Positions 1 to 11,948 are shown, numbered from the stretch's first letter. The stretch: DNA of 64,000 bases from Flavobacterium psychrophilum (GCA_945860385.1 CAMAQD010000004.1:84961-148960); one strand, 5' to 3'. The notes: generated by a model from the letters alone, not told the origin. Numbers and translations are program-made.

Positions 1-513
1 GGTGCCGGAATGGTGATGAACATTCAGCCCATTGACGATTGCATCACGCATTTGAAAAGCGAAAGAACCTACGACGAAATCATTTATATGTCACCCGACG
101 GAGAAACGTTGAACCAAAAAATGGCCAACACGATGTCGATGTATGAAAACATCATCATTTTGTGTGGACATTATAAAGGTGTCGACCAACGCGTACGTGA
201 CCATTTTATCACCAAAGAAATCTCGATTGGTGATTATGTTTTGAGCGGTGGAGAATTAGGAGCTTTGGTTTTGTGCGATGCCTTAATACGATTGATTCCC
301 GGAGTTTTGAGCGACGAAACCTCGGCATTAACCGATAGTTTTCAGGATAATTTATTGTCGGGACCCATCTACACAAGACCTGCGGATTACAAAGGTTGGA
401 AAGTTCCGGAAATTTTAACCAGCGGAAATTTCGCCAAAATCGACAAATGGCGTGAGGATATGGCGTATGAACATACTAAGAATAGAAGACCGGATTTACT
501 TGACGAAAAATAG
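1..513 (+). CDS. trmD: tRNA (guanine-N1)-methyltransferase TrmD, 5'-truncated by window edge
   Basis: This is the C-terminal 170 residues of TrmD, which methylates G37 of tRNAs (m1G37) using S-adenosylmethionine and protects the reading frame. The reading frame is open from base 1, so the start lies outside the window; relative to the usual 225-250 residues roughly 55-80 are missing. The trefoil-knot SAM-binding motifs are visible as GHYKGVDQR near fragment residue 57 and [13 protein letters not shown] near residue 75. The C-terminal tRNA-binding part follows with a [13 protein letters not shown] stretch. It lies directly before rplS, the classic rimM-trmD-rplS neighbourhood, but rplS has its own promoter in the gap. 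Confidence 0.95.
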   Translation, partial: GAGMVMNIQPIDDCITHLKSERTYDEIIYMSPDGETLNQKMANTMSMYENIIILCGHYKGVDQRVRDHFITKEISIGDYVLSGGELGALVLCDALIRLIPGVLSDETSALTDSFQDNLLSGPIYTRPADYKGWKVPEILTSGNFAKIDKWREDMAYEHTKNRRPDLLDEK

Positions 514-536
514 TTGGCAACCTTAAAAAATAAAGT

Positions 537-566
537 TTGTAAATTACCAAAAAAGATGTAAATTTG
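537..566 (+). promoter_or_regulatory. Bacteroidota-type promoter of rplS
   Basis: A TTG at 537-539 and TAAATTTG at 559-566 are separated by 19 bases, matching the flavobacterial TTG-N17-23-TAnnTTTG pattern. Transcription would begin near 573, giving an rplS leader of about 65 bases that is not obviously coding. Confidence 0.7.
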
Positions 567-637
567 CACCCTCATTAGACCAACCTCTGGCGAAAACCGC
601 GAATGTTGCTCTTTTTAAAACCATAAAAAAAAATAAA

Positions 638-988
638 ATGGCAGATTTATTGAAATTCGTTCAAGACGAATTTGTAACAAGAAAAGATTTCCCTGTATTC
701 GGAGCTGGTTACACAATCACAGTTTTCTACGAAATTAAAGAGGGTGAAAAAACAAGAACACAGTTTTTTAAAGGTGTTGTTATTCAAAGAAGAGGTTCTG
801 GAAACACAGAAACTTTTACTATCCGTAAAATGTCAGGTGCAATTGGAGTAGAGCGTATCTTCCCAGTACATTTGCCAGCTTTGCAAAAAATTGAAATCAA
901 CAAAAAAGGTGCTGTACGTAGAGCTAGAATTTTCTACTTCAGAGAACTTACTGGTAAAAAAGCTAAGATTAGAGATAAAAGAAGATAG
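638..988 (+). CDS. rplS: 50S ribosomal protein L19
   Basis: Ribosomal protein L19 sits at the 30S-50S interface. The 116-residue product has the L19 core (FPVFGAGYTITVFYEIKEG, then FKGVVIQRRGSG and the ERIFPVHLPALQKIEI stretch) and the basic C-terminus RRARIFYFREL. The length is typical. The start is the first ATG after an A-rich leader. It follows trmD and is transcribed from its own promoter at 537-566, ending at a strong hairpin 20 bases after the stop codon. Confidence 0.97.
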   Translation: MADLLKFVQDEFVTRKDFPVFGAGYTITVFYEIKEGEKTRTQFFKGVVIQRRGSGNTETFTIRKMSGAIGVERIFPVHLPALQKIEINKKGAVRRARIFYFRELTGKKAKIRDKRR

Positions 989-1007
989 TTTGATATCACT
1001 TTATTAT

Positions 1008-1038
1008 AAAACTCCCAATTCATTTGGGAGTTTTTTTT
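1008..1038 (+). terminator. Rho-independent terminator after rplS
   Basis: The inverted repeat AAAACTCCCA / TGGGAGTTTT (1008-1017 and 1025-1034) is followed by a T run, immediately after the rplS stop codon. Confidence 0.85.
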
Positions 1039-1175
1039 GATAAAAAACCACCCTTTTGTTATAAAAAAAGGCACAACTTCTTTTAGCTGAAAACCTTGCA
1101 TTTTCATTTCGATAAAAAATGAACCCAATTTTCAAAAATTCGTGTTCATCAAATTAAAAAATCATAATTTCATAA

Positions 1176-3491
<2,316 letters not shown>

Positions 3492-3518
3492 TACAACATT
3501 ATTTATCTACTATATTTT

Positions 3519-3551
3519 AAAAGACAACTCAAAACAGTTGTCTTTTTTTAT
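3519..3551 (+). terminator. Terminator after icd
   Basis: Inverted repeat AAAAGACAACT / AGTTGTCTTTT (3519-3529, 3536-3546) followed by a T run, 28 bases after the icd stop codon. Confidence 0.85.
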
Positions 3552-3623
3552 TTACAAAACTTTAACATTTGTTAAAAAAAAAGTCACTACAATTTAACGA
3601 AATTTGCACATTAAAATTTAAGT

Positions 3624-6020
3624 ATGAACTCAAATAAAATTGTTGGTTTTTTTCTATTTTTTTTAACGACACTTACTTCTTTTTCGCAGGAAGCTGTAGA
3701 ATCAGCTAAGCAAAAATTCACCATCAGCGGAACTATTTCTGATTCGAACAATAACGAAACTTTAATTGGTGTAAACGTATCTATCCTTGAATTGAAAACA
3801 GGTGTTACGACCAATGAATACGGTTTTTATTCGATAACGTTGCCCAAAGGAAACTACACTTTGCAAATCACTTATTTAGGTTTTCAAACTATTGAAGAAA
3901 AAATTGATTTATCGCAAAACACCAAGAGAAGCTTTAAACTTCAAAGTACGGAACAACAATTAAAAGAGGTTGTGGTTACCAGCAATAAAAAAAGCACTAA
4001 CATCAAAACTCCTGAAATGAGTGTGAACAAACTCACTATGGCTACTATCAAAAAAATGCCTGTGGTTTTGGGTGAAGCTGATATTTTAAAATCTATTTTA
4101 TTGCTTCCGGGAGTTACAAGTGCTGGTGAAGGACAATCCGGTTTTAATGTTCGTGGTGGGGGAGCCGATCAGAATTTAGTTTTATTGGACGAAGCGACTA
4201 TTTTTAATTCTTCACACGTTTTTGGTTTTTTCTCGGTGTTCAATCCCGATGCTATCAAGGATTTAAAATTGTACAAAGGAGGAATTCCGGCACGTTACGG
4301 CGGAAGAGCATCTTCGGTTTTAGATATTTACCAAAAAGAAGGAAACAGTAATTCCTTTCATATGAATGGTGGAATTGGTCTTATTTCCAGTCGCTTATTG
4401 GCCGAAGGGCCTATTGTAAAAGACAAAGGTTCTTTCCTTATTGGCGGTCGAACTTCTTATGCTCACTTGTTTCTAAAATTGTCTGACAACGAAAATTCGG
4501 CTTCTTTTTATGATTTAAACGCCAAATTAAACTATAAATTAAACGATAACAATAGTTTGTATATTTCTGGTTATTTTGGAAGAGATTTTTTTAATATCAG
4601 CAAGGAGTTCGAAAACACCTACGGAAACAGTACCTTTAATTTACGCTGGAATCATTTATTTTCAGAGCGATTATTTTCTAATATATCTGCAATTTTTAGT
4701 GATTATTATTATGGTTTAACGCTTTCGTCTGTTGGTTTTGATTGGCAATCGAGCATTAAAAATTTCAATTTGAAATACGATTTAAAATATTATATGAATG
4801 ACAAAATCAAATTGAATTTTGGTTTAAATTCTATTTATTACAAATTCAACCCAGGAACTATCTCACCAATTGATGGAACATCAAAAATAAATTTCAGTCA
4901 ATTAGATAAAAAAAATGCTTTTGAACCTTCTGTTTATGTAGAAGCAGAACATCAAGCCACACCAAAATTATCCTTTTTATATGGCTTGAGGTTTAGTATG
5001 TTTTACCGATTAGGAGCATCTGCGATTAATTTATATCAAGATGGTCAAGCGGTAACTTTCAACGATCAGCTTAAAATATACGAAAAAGGAGTTCCTATTG
5101 GCACTAAATCTTACGGCTATAATGAGGTGGTTACTTCCTTTTCGAATTTAGAACCTCGTTTTTCAAGCTCTTATGTTTTAGATGAAAAATCTTCTGTAAA
5201 AGCAAGTTATAATCGTATGGTACAATATTTACAGTTGGTTTCGAACACAGCCTCGCCGACTCCTTTGGATATTTGGACACCGAGCGACCAATACATTCAA
5301 CCCCAAATTGCCGATCAAGTGGCGGTTGGTTATTTCAGAAACTTCAAAAATGATATGTATTCTATGGAAGTCGAAAGTTTTTACAAAACAATCAAAAACC
5401 GAATTGATTATATAGATGGTGCCGATTTAATTGCTAACAATGCAATAGAACAAGTGGTTCTCAACGGCCAATTAAGAGCTTATGGTCTGGAATTTTTGGT
5501 TCGCAAGAATAATGGAAAACTTAATGGTTGGGTGGCTTATACTTTATCTAATTCAGAGCAACAAACTCCCGGTAGAACCCCAAACGAACTAGGAATCAAT
5601 AACGGAAATTGGTACAAGACAGGCTTTCATAAATTGCATAATTTAGCGGTAACCGCCAATTATAATTTCAATCAAAAATGGGCGTTTAGTGGAAATTTTA
5701 TTCTGCAATCTGGCCAACCTGTAACTTTCCCAAACGGTCAATACGAATACCAAGGAATTACAATACCTAGTTATGGCGGCAGAAACGAAGAAAACTTACC
5801 GGTATACCATCACCTAGATTTATCGGCAACATACACGCCTAAACCTAACAAAATAAAAGGCTGGCAAGGTGAGTGGGTGTTTAGTGTTTACAATATTTAC
5901 AATCGAAAAAATGCAGCGTCTATCAGTTTTCGGGAAAATCGAGTTATAGGTGAAAACGAAGCCGTTAAGTTGTCCATTTTTGGAGCAGTTCCTTCCGTAA
6001 GTTATAATTTCAAATTCTAA
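3624..6020 (+). CDS. TonB-dependent outer membrane receptor with N-terminal carboxypeptidase-regulatory-like domain
   Basis: This 798-residue outer membrane beta-barrel imports an unknown ligand using TonB/ExbBD energy. A signal peptide (about 1-21, ending SFS|Q) is followed by a CarboxypepD_reg-like beta-sandwich (about 33-120, with the GVTTNEYGFYSITLPKGNY signature). A plug domain follows (about 125-235, including GQSGFNVRGGGADQNLVLLD), then a barrel ending in an aromatic residue (YNFKF). It is followed after 4 bases by a DUF4249 lipoprotein rather than a SusD protein, so it belongs to the receptor/DUF4249 class whose substrate is generally unknown. A polysaccharide role should not be assumed. 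Confidence 0.92.
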   Translation: MNSNKIVGFFLFFLTTLTSFSQEAVESAKQKFTISGTISDSNNNETLIGVNVSILELKTGVTTNEYGFYSITLPKGNYTLQITYLGFQTIEEKIDLSQNTKRSFKLQSTEQQLKEVVVTSNKKSTNIKTPEMSVNKLTMATIKKMPVVLGEADILKSILLLPGVTSAGEGQSGFNVRGGGADQNLVLLDEATIFNSSHVFGFFSVFNPDAIKDLKLYKGGIPARYGGRASSVLDIYQKEGNSNSFHMNGGIGLISSRLLAEGPIVKDKGSFLIGGRTSYAHLFLKLSDNENSASFYDLNAKLNYKLNDNNSLYISGYFGRDFFNISKEFENTYGNSTFNLRWNHLFSERLFSNISAIFSDYYYGLTLSSVGFDWQSSIKNFNLKYDLKYYMNDKIKLNFGLNSIYYKFNPGTISPIDGTSKINFSQLDKKNAFEPSVYVEAEHQATPKLSFLYGLRFSMFYRLGASAINLYQDGQAVTFNDQLKIYEKGVPIGTKSYGYNEVVTSFSNLEPRFSSSYVLDEKSSVKASYNRMVQYLQLVSNTASPTPLDIWTPSDQYIQPQIADQVAVGYFRNFKNDMYSMEVESFYKTIKNRIDYIDGADLIANNAIEQVVLNGQLRAYGLEFLVRKNNGKLNGWVAYTLSNSEQQTPGRTPNELGINNGNWYKTGFHKLHNLAVTANYNFNQKWAFSGNFILQSGQPVTFPNGQYEYQGITIPSYGGRNEENLPVYHHLDLSATYTPKPNKIKGWQGEWVFSVYNIYNRKNAASISFRENRVIGENEAVKLSIFGAVPSVSYNFKF

Positions 6021-6024
6021 AATC

Positions 6025-6846
6025 ATGAACATCACTAAATATATATCGCTAATCATTATCACAGTATTCTTTACAAGTTGCGAAGAAGTAATCGATGTTG
6101 ACTTGAATACTGCAGCGCCCAGATTAGTTATCGACGCCGCTATCAATTGGCAAAAAGGAACCAGTGGCAACGAACAAAAAATAATTTTATCTACCACAAC
6201 TGATTTTTACAGCAATTTGATTCCTAAAATTTCTGGTGCTAATGTTTCAGTAAAAAGTAGTGAAAATTTAAATTATACATTTTCAGAAATTCCGAATACT
6301 GGTGAATATGTTTGCAATAATTTCAAACCGATACTCGGCGAAACCTACACATTGACCGTTATCTACAAAGGAGAAACCTACAAAGCAACCGAAACAATGC
6401 AATCCGTTTCCCCAATTTTATCAATTTCACAAAAAAATGATGGAGGTTTTACTGGCAAAGATTACGAAATTGAAGTTTCGTTCCAAGATCCTCTGGCTAA
6501 AAATTTCTACATGGTAAAATTCTTCCCAGACATTTTTAAAGCTCCCAGCTATAGCATTTTAAAAGATGAATTCACCAACGGAAATCTAAAATCCTGGCAA
6601 TTTAGCGACGAAGATTTAAAACAAGGAAGCAAGATTGACATTACCCATTACGGAGTTTCTGAGTCATATTTTAATTATATGAACAAAATTATTTCTATAT
6701 CCAGTAGCTCTGGTGGTGGAAGCCCATTTCAAACTCCTCCAGCAACCGTTAGAGGCAATATTGTCAATCAGAACAATATCAACAATTATGCATTAGGTTT
6801 TTTCTCTTTAAGCGAAGTCGATGCTAAAGCGTACACTATTCAATAA
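6025..6846 (+). CDS. DUF4249 family lipoprotein, partner of the TonB-dependent receptor
   Basis: The 273-residue product has a lipoprotein signal with lipobox FTSC (Cys about 15), followed by the family start EEVIDVDLNTAAPRLVIDA. Its C-terminus (ALGFFSLSEVDAKAYTIQ) is also characteristic, so the gene is complete. It begins 4 bases after the receptor stop codon and must be cotranslated. By analogy with other receptor-lipoprotein pairs it is probably a surface or periplasm-facing accessory subunit; this is inference. A palindromic repeat element starts right at its stop codon and no terminator of the usual kind is seen. Confidence 0.85.
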   Translation: MNITKYISLIIITVFFTSCEEVIDVDLNTAAPRLVIDAAINWQKGTSGNEQKIILSTTTDFYSNLIPKISGANVSVKSSENLNYTFSEIPNTGEYVCNNFKPILGETYTLTVIYKGETYKATETMQSVSPILSISQKNDGGFTGKDYEIEVSFQDPLAKNFYMVKFFPDIFKAPSYSILKDEFTNGNLKSWQFSDEDLKQGSKIDITHYGVSESYFNYMNKIISISSSSGGGSPFQTPPATVRGNIVNQNNINNYALGFFSLSEVDAKAYTIQ

Positions 6847-6995
6847 GGAGCTATTCCAGCCATACATTACAAGTCCTCGCTTAAAAAACTATTTTTCTAA
6901 GCCCCAAAAGGAGCTTCCGTTGGTCGCTCTTTTGGGACAAGAAAAATTAGTTTTTTGCACTCCGGGCTTTTCATTGCTGTCTGGGCTATTGATTT
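6846..6995. repeat. Degenerate flavobacterial palindromic repeat element
   Basis: The 150 bases after the DUF4249 gene resemble repetitive intergenic elements common in Flavobacterium genomes. They contain GGAGCTATTCCAGCC, ACAAGTCCTCGC, an inverted repeat CCCAAAAGGAGC / GCTCTTTTGGG (6903-6914, 6926-6936) and CTCCGGGCTTTTC. The assignment rests on recall of such elements, not on a second identical copy in this window. A 61-codon reading frame across it has no coding character. Confidence 0.5.
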
Positions 6996-7078
6996 CAGAT
7001 TTCTGAGCTTAGATTTTAGATTTTTAACTACATTTACAAAAAAGCTGAATTCTACAATTCTTTAACCTCTTACTTCAA

Positions 7079-7741
7079 ATGTCTTCACACCATATCGTTC
7101 GCGATGACCAAGAACCGGCATTAATCATTGCCAACGGAGCATCCTGTAATATTGAATTATTGGGACAATTACTCGAATGGTCTCCATTAGTAATTGTGTT
7201 AGACTCAGCGATGGACCGTGTATTGGAATTAGGCATCAAAGTCGATGTTTTGTTAGGTGATTTCGATCGAGGTTTCGACCCTAATTATTACAAGGAAAGA
7301 CAATATCCATTGGAAATTGTTCACACACCAGACCAAAACAAAACCGATTTAGAGAAAGCATTCGATTATCTAATCGAAAGAAAAATTCCAGCCGTCAACG
7401 TTGTTTGGGCAACCGGAAAACGTGCCGATCATACCATTACTAATATTACCAACATCACTCGTTACCGAGATACATTAAAAATTGTGGTACTCGACGACCA
7501 TTCCAAAGTGTTTTTATTGCCCAAAAAATACGAAAAATGGTATCCAAAAAACACAACCATTTCATTGATTCCAATTGGTCATGTCACAGGAATTCATTCT
7601 AAAAATTTATTTTATCCCTTAGAAAATGACAATCTAACCATTGGGTACAGAACCGGAAGCAGCAATCACGTTCTAGAAGATGGATTAGTAATTATAGAGC
7701 ATAATGAAGGCGATTTGTTAATGATGGAATGCTGGGATTAA
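7079..7741 (+). CDS. thiN: Thiamine pyrophosphokinase
   Basis: Transfers pyrophosphate from ATP to thiamine to make the cofactor thiamine diphosphate. The 220-residue protein has the family motifs: IIANGASCN near residue 18, LGDFDR near residue 60 (the metal/ATP-binding Asp pair), and HTPDQNKTDLEKA near residue 81. A glycine-rich ATGKRADHT stretch follows near residue 120. The C-terminal half forms the thiamine-binding beta domain with GYRTGSSN. No thiamine riboswitch is apparent upstream. It appears monocistronic between a repeat element and rlmF. Confidence 0.85.
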   Translation: MSSHHIVRDDQEPALIIANGASCNIELLGQLLEWSPLVIVLDSAMDRVLELGIKVDVLLGDFDRGFDPNYYKERQYPLEIVHTPDQNKTDLEKAFDYLIERKIPAVNVVWATGKRADHTITNITNITRYRDTLKIVVLDDHSKVFLLPKKYEKWYPKNTTISLIPIGHVTGIHSKNLFYPLENDNLTIGYRTGSSNHVLEDGLVIIEHNEGDLLMMECWD

Positions 7742-7846
7742 GCCAATTTTAGACTTCAGATTTTATATTTTAAAGAAATAAAGTCAAACCCCTTAACGCT
7801 AAAATTCTTATTTACCAACTCCAATCTAAAATTCTTATTTTACAAC

Positions 7847-7854
7847 TATCTTTG
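7847..7854 (+). promoter_or_regulatory. -7 promoter element of rlmF
   Basis: TATCTTTG matches TAnnTTTG and lies 22 bases before the TTG start of rlmF, so the transcript would have a leader of only about 15 bases. No TTG at the expected upstream spacing. Confidence 0.5.
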
Positions 7855-7876
7855 CATCGAAATAAAGAAAAAGAAA

Positions 7877-8827
7877 TTGAAACCAATTATCGAAAAAACT
7901 AATTTACATCCTAGAAATCAACATCGATTAGGATATAATTTTGAACAATTAATTGCAACTTGTCCTGAACTTCAACAGTTTGTTACTGCAAATAAATTCA
8001 ATCCCGAAACTTCGGAAGAAACCATAGATTTCAGTAATCCCGAAGCCGTAAAAGCGCTCAACAAAGCCTTGCTGATTGCTATTTACGATATGAAAAACTG
8101 GGATATTCCTGAAAATTATCTTTGTCCACCTATTCCGGGAAGAGTAGATTATATTCATTATATCGCAGATTTATTGGCTTCCAACAACAACGGCATCATT
8201 CCCGAAGGCGAAAACGTGCAAGTGTTGGATATTGGAATCGGAGCCAATTGTATTTATCCCATATTAGGAAATTCCGTTTACGGCTGGTCCTTCGTTGGAA
8301 CAGAAATCGACGAAAAAGCCATTCAAAACTGCAAAATAATCATTGAGAATAATCCAAAATTAATGGATTTCATCAGTCTGCAATTGCAAACCGAATCGCG
8401 TTTTATTTTCAAAAATATTATCACACCCGAAGATCGATTTTCACTCACGATTTGCAATCCACCATTTCATAACTCTCAAGAAGAAGCCACGAAATCATCC
8501 ATTCGAAAAGTCAACAACCTCGAAAATACGAGAACCACAAAACCAGTTCTGAATTTTGGCGGTCAAAACGCCGAATTATGGTGCGAAGGAGGTGAACTGG
8601 GTTTCATTACACAAATGATTTTCGAAAGTGCTAAATACCCAATGCAATGTCTATGGTTCACTACTTTAGTTTCCAAAAAAGAGAACCTTTCCAGTTTATA
8701 CAAAACCCTAAACAAAGTAAATGTGGTTGAAGTAAAAACCATTGATATGGCGCAAGGCCAAAAAACCAGCCGAATCGTGGCTTGGACTTTTCAATCGGAA
8801 AGTCAGCAGAAAGCTTGGAAGTTTTAA
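7877..8827 (+). CDS. rlmF: 23S rRNA (adenine1618-N6)-methyltransferase RlmF
   Basis: Methylates N6 of A1618 in 23S rRNA. The 316-residue protein begins with the family hallmark HPRNQHRLGYNF, has a SAM-binding VLDIGIGANCIYPI motif near residue 116 and the N6-adenine methyltransferase catalytic motif NPPFH at residues 194-198. The length agrees with RlmF (about 308 in E. coli). Homology begins upstream of the first ATG, so translation must start at the TTG at 7877, just after the promoter and an A-rich AAAGAAAAAGAAA leader. Confidence 0.9.
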   Translation: MKPIIEKTNLHPRNQHRLGYNFEQLIATCPELQQFVTANKFNPETSEETIDFSNPEAVKALNKALLIAIYDMKNWDIPENYLCPPIPGRVDYIHYIADLLASNNNGIIPEGENVQVLDIGIGANCIYPILGNSVYGWSFVGTEIDEKAIQNCKIIIENNPKLMDFISLQLQTESRFIFKNIITPEDRFSLTICNPPFHNSQEEATKSSIRKVNNLENTRTTKPVLNFGGQNAELWCEGGELGFITQMIFESAKYPMQCLWFTTLVSKKENLSSLYKTLNKVNVVEVKTIDMAQGQKTSRIVAWTFQSESQQKAWKF

Positions 8828-8913
8828 GTTTTGTTTAAACAATTTAAATTAAAAAAAAACGTCACTTTTCATACCTTTTGAAAAGAAGAAAGTAATTTAT
8901 AAATGCATTTCAA

Positions 8914-9600
8914 ATGAAATTATTCTATTTATCTATTGCATTGATTTCCCTAAATTTATGTTTTGCACAATATTCTGATTTAGGAAGTTGGAACATATTA
9001 AATTTGAAATACAATTTTGATAAAAAATGGAGTGTTTTTGGTGAAGGGCAGATTCGTTCCTTGAGTTTTTATGATGATTTTCATTATTATGAATATAAAG
9101 CGGCAGTAAATTATAAAGCCCATACTTCTGTTTTATTGACTCTTGGGGCAGGAAGCTACCAAACCTTTCAGGATGGCGGTAACTTTATTACTCCTAAAAG
9201 AAATAACGAATTCAGAGTTTGGCCTCAAATTACGACCAATCAATCCATTGGAAAAATTATTCTGGAGCAGCGATTTCGAACAGAGTTAAGATTCACCAGC
9301 GATGGATATCGTAATCGGTTTAGATATAGATTGGGTCTTTCTTACCCTTTTGGCGAGAACATCAAGAATTTTAAACCTTTTCAAATAGGGATTAGTAATG
9401 AACTTTTTTTTACTAATAATGAGCCCTATTTTGAAAGAAACAGAGTTGTGGCAACTTTTAATTATAAACCATCAAAAGCTACTACTTTACAAATGGGTTA
9501 TGTTCATCAATTTGATTATAAAATCAATGATGAAACCGGACGTGATTTCCTTCAAATAGGCTACTTTGTGGAACTTTTTTCGAATGATTTTAAAAAATAA
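8914..9600 (+). CDS. DUF2490 family outer membrane protein
   Basis: The 228-residue product has a signal peptide (about 1-18, cleavage after CFA). A series of amphipathic beta strands rich in aromatic residues follows (YSDLGSWNILNLKYNFDKKW near the start), consistent with the DUF2490 family of small predicted outer membrane beta-barrels in Bacteroidota. Its function is unknown. It is transcribed in the same direction as uvrB downstream, but uvrB has its own promoter element, so functional linkage is not implied. Confidence 0.75.
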   Translation: MKLFYLSIALISLNLCFAQYSDLGSWNILNLKYNFDKKWSVFGEGQIRSLSFYDDFHYYEYKAAVNYKAHTSVLLTLGAGSYQTFQDGGNFITPKRNNEFRVWPQITTNQSIGKIILEQRFRTELRFTSDGYRNRFRYRLGLSYPFGENIKNFKPFQIGISNELFFTNNEPYFERNRVVATFNYKPSKATTLQMGYVHQFDYKINDETGRDFLQIGYFVELFSNDFKK

Positions 9601-9744
9601 TAATTGTTTTTTGATTGTACAAAGTTCCTCAATTCCGATACCCAATGCAACTAATTTTGTGGTTGTAATTTTCGGTTTCCAGCAGAGACTTTCTGTAGCA
9701 TCACTTTTAAATTTCACTAAGCCCTTTTTTCAGGATTTCCTTTG

Positions 9745-9752
9745 TAACTTTG
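9745..9752 (+). promoter_or_regulatory. -7 promoter element of uvrB
   Basis: TAACTTTG fits TAnnTTTG, 19 bases before the uvrB ATG. A -33 TTG is not evident. No LexA-type operator was recognised. Confidence 0.5.
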
Positions 9753-9771
9753 CACTTCTGAATATTTTTAA

Positions 9772-11763
9772 ATGAAATTCCAAGTTGTATCTGATTATCA
9801 GCCCAAAGGCGACCAACCGCAAGCCATTGAAAAGTTAACTCAAGGCATTGAAGCAGGTGAACGTTATCAAACTTTGTTAGGTGTAACTGGTTCAGGTAAA
9901 ACCTTTACCGTGGCCAATGTCATTCAAGAAGTGCAAAAACCTACATTGATTTTGGCACATAACAAAACCTTGGCAGCCCAATTATATTCAGAGTTCAAGC
10001 AATTTTTTCCGAATAATGCTGTGGAATATTTCGTTTCTTATTACGATTATTACCAGCCGGAAGCTTTTATGCCAGTGACCGGCGTTTTTATCGAAAAGGA
10101 TTTATCCATCAACGAAGAGCTGGAAAAAATGCGTTTGAGCACCACATCTTCCTTACTTTCGGGACGAAGAGATATTATTGTTGTGGCATCAGTTTCTTGT
10201 ATTTATGGTATTGGAAATCCAGTTGAATTTCAGAAGAATGTCATTGCAATAGAGAAAAACCAAGTCATTTCCCGTACCAAATTATTACACAGTTTAGTCC
10301 AAAGTTTATATTCCAGAACCGAAGCCGATTTTACTCCTGGAAACTTTAGAATAAAGGGAGACACACTCGAAGTCTATCCAAGTTATGCCGATGATGCTTT
10401 CCGAATTCATTTCTTTGGAGATGAAATTGAAGAGATTGAAAGTTTTGATTTGAAAACGTCACAGGTTATTGAGCGTATGGAACAGCTTACCATTTATCCC
10501 GCAAATATGTTCGTTACTTCGCCCGATGTGCTGCAAGATGCAATTTGGGAAATCCAACAGGATTTGGTCAAACAAGTTGATTATTTCAAGGAAATTGGCA
10601 AACATCTCGAAGCCAAAAGACTGGAAGAACGCACCAATTTCGATTTGGAAATGATTCGCGAACTCGGTTATTGTTCCGGAATTGAAAACTATTCCCGTTA
10701 TCTTGACGGTAGACAAGCCGGAACAAGACCATTTTGTTTATTGGACTATTTTCCAAAAGATTTCTTGATGGTTGTGGACGAAAGTCACGTAACGCTTTCG
10801 CAAGTTCACGCGATGTACGGCGGCGATCGCAGTAGAAAAGAAAATCTGGTTGAATATGGTTTTAGACTTCCAGCAGCGATGGACAACCGTCCGTTGAAGT
10901 TTGAGGAATTTGAAGCGATGCAAAACCAAGTCATTTACGTTTCAGCAACTCCAGCCGATTACGAATTGCAAAAATGCGATGGGGTTTATGTTGAACAAGT
11001 GATTCGTCCAACAGGTTTATTGGATCCGATTATTGAAATACGTCCAAGTTTAAACCAAATAGATGATTTGATTGAAGAAATCCAAACACGAGCTGAGATA
11101 GATGAACGTGTTTTGGTGACTACTTTGACAAAACGGATGGCAGAAGAATTGGCTAAATATTTAGATAAAGTGAATATTCGCTGCCGTTATATTCATTCGG
11201 ATGTAGATACTTTGGAACGTATCGAAATAATGCAGGATTTACGAAAAGGATTGTTCGATGTCTTGATTGGTGTGAATTTACTGCGTGAAGGATTAGATTT
11301 ACCCGAAGTTTCACTCGTGGCCATTCTCGATGCCGACAAAGAGGGATTTTTGAGAAGTCATCGTTCGTTGACTCAAACCATAGGTCGTGCGGCGAGAAAT
11401 CTTAATGGAAAAGCCATTATGTATGCTGATAAAATTACGGCTAGTATGCAAAAAACCATTGATGAAACCAATTACCGCAGAACCAAACAAATTAATTTCA
11501 ACATTGCTAACAATCAAGTTCCTCAGGCGTTAAACAAAAAAATAGAGAGCGCCTTTACCAAAAATCCTTTGGCAGATTATGAATTGGGCTATACCACTTC
11601 AATTGCAGCGGAACCCATAACGGAATATCTTTCGAAACCTGAAATCGAAAAACGCATCCGGGAGAAACGAAAGGCTATGGAAAAAGCCGCCAAAGATTTG
11701 GATTTTATGCAAGCTGCAAAATTGCGTGATGCTATAAAAGCATTGCAAGAACAGCTTCCTTAA
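9772..11763 (+). CDS. uvrB: Excinuclease ABC subunit B
   Basis: DNA-damage-recognition helicase of nucleotide excision repair, which loads on UvrA-detected lesions and recruits UvrC. The 663-residue protein has Walker A GVTGSGKT at residues 37-44 and the damage-probing beta-hairpin region VSYYDYYQPEAFMP near residue 85. It also has the DESH Walker B, the helicase motif QTIGRAARN, and a C-terminal UVR domain (about 625-660) for UvrC contact. The length is typical. uvrA and uvrC are not in the window. Confidence 0.97.
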   Translation: MKFQVVSDYQPKGDQPQAIEKLTQGIEAGERYQTLLGVTGSGKTFTVANVIQEVQKPTLILAHNKTLAAQLYSEFKQFFPNNAVEYFVSYYDYYQPEAFMPVTGVFIEKDLSINEELEKMRLSTTSSLLSGRRDIIVVASVSCIYGIGNPVEFQKNVIAIEKNQVISRTKLLHSLVQSLYSRTEADFTPGNFRIKGDTLEVYPSYADDAFRIHFFGDEIEEIESFDLKTSQVIERMEQLTIYPANMFVTSPDVLQDAIWEIQQDLVKQVDYFKEIGKHLEAKRLEERTNFDLEMIRELGYCSGIENYSRYLDGRQAGTRPFCLLDYFPKDFLMVVDESHVTLSQVHAMYGGDRSRKENLVEYGFRLPAAMDNRPLKFEEFEAMQNQVIYVSATPADYELQKCDGVYVEQVIRPTGLLDPIIEIRPSLNQIDDLIEEIQTRAEIDERVLVTTLTKRMAEELAKYLDKVNIRCRYIHSDVDTLERIEIMQDLRKGLFDVLIGVNLLREGLDLPEVSLVAILDADKEGFLRSHRSLTQTIGRAARNLNGKAIMYADKITASMQKTIDETNYRRTKQINFNIANNQVPQALNKKIESAFTKNPLADYELGYTTSIAAEPITEYLSKPEIEKRIREKRKAMEKAAKDLDFMQAAKLRDAIKALQEQLP

Positions 11764-11948
11764 TTTTTTAAAGTATTGATCTAGTATTTATTAACCTAAA
11801 CTTTCATTTGTTTACTTTTAATCCTTAATTTATCTCAAATTTTAAAAGCATAAATTAACACATTTAAAATACCATTCTTATAAAAAAACGTTAAGTTTAG
11901 CCTTGAAAATATATAATAATTGGGTCCCAAACCTACTAAACCGATTAA

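Noticed and set aside
5820..6197. A 125-codon minus-strand frame across the receptor/DUF4249 junction
   Set aside because: Antisense to two conserved genes and without similarity to any family I recognise.
3624..6846. SusC/SusD polysaccharide locus
   Set aside because: The partner is a DUF4249 lipoprotein, not SusD, and no glycosidase is adjacent.
6821..7006. A 61-codon plus-strand reading frame after the DUF4249 gene
   Set aside because: It overlaps the end of the DUF4249 gene and runs through a palindromic repeat element; composition and sequence show no protein-like pattern.
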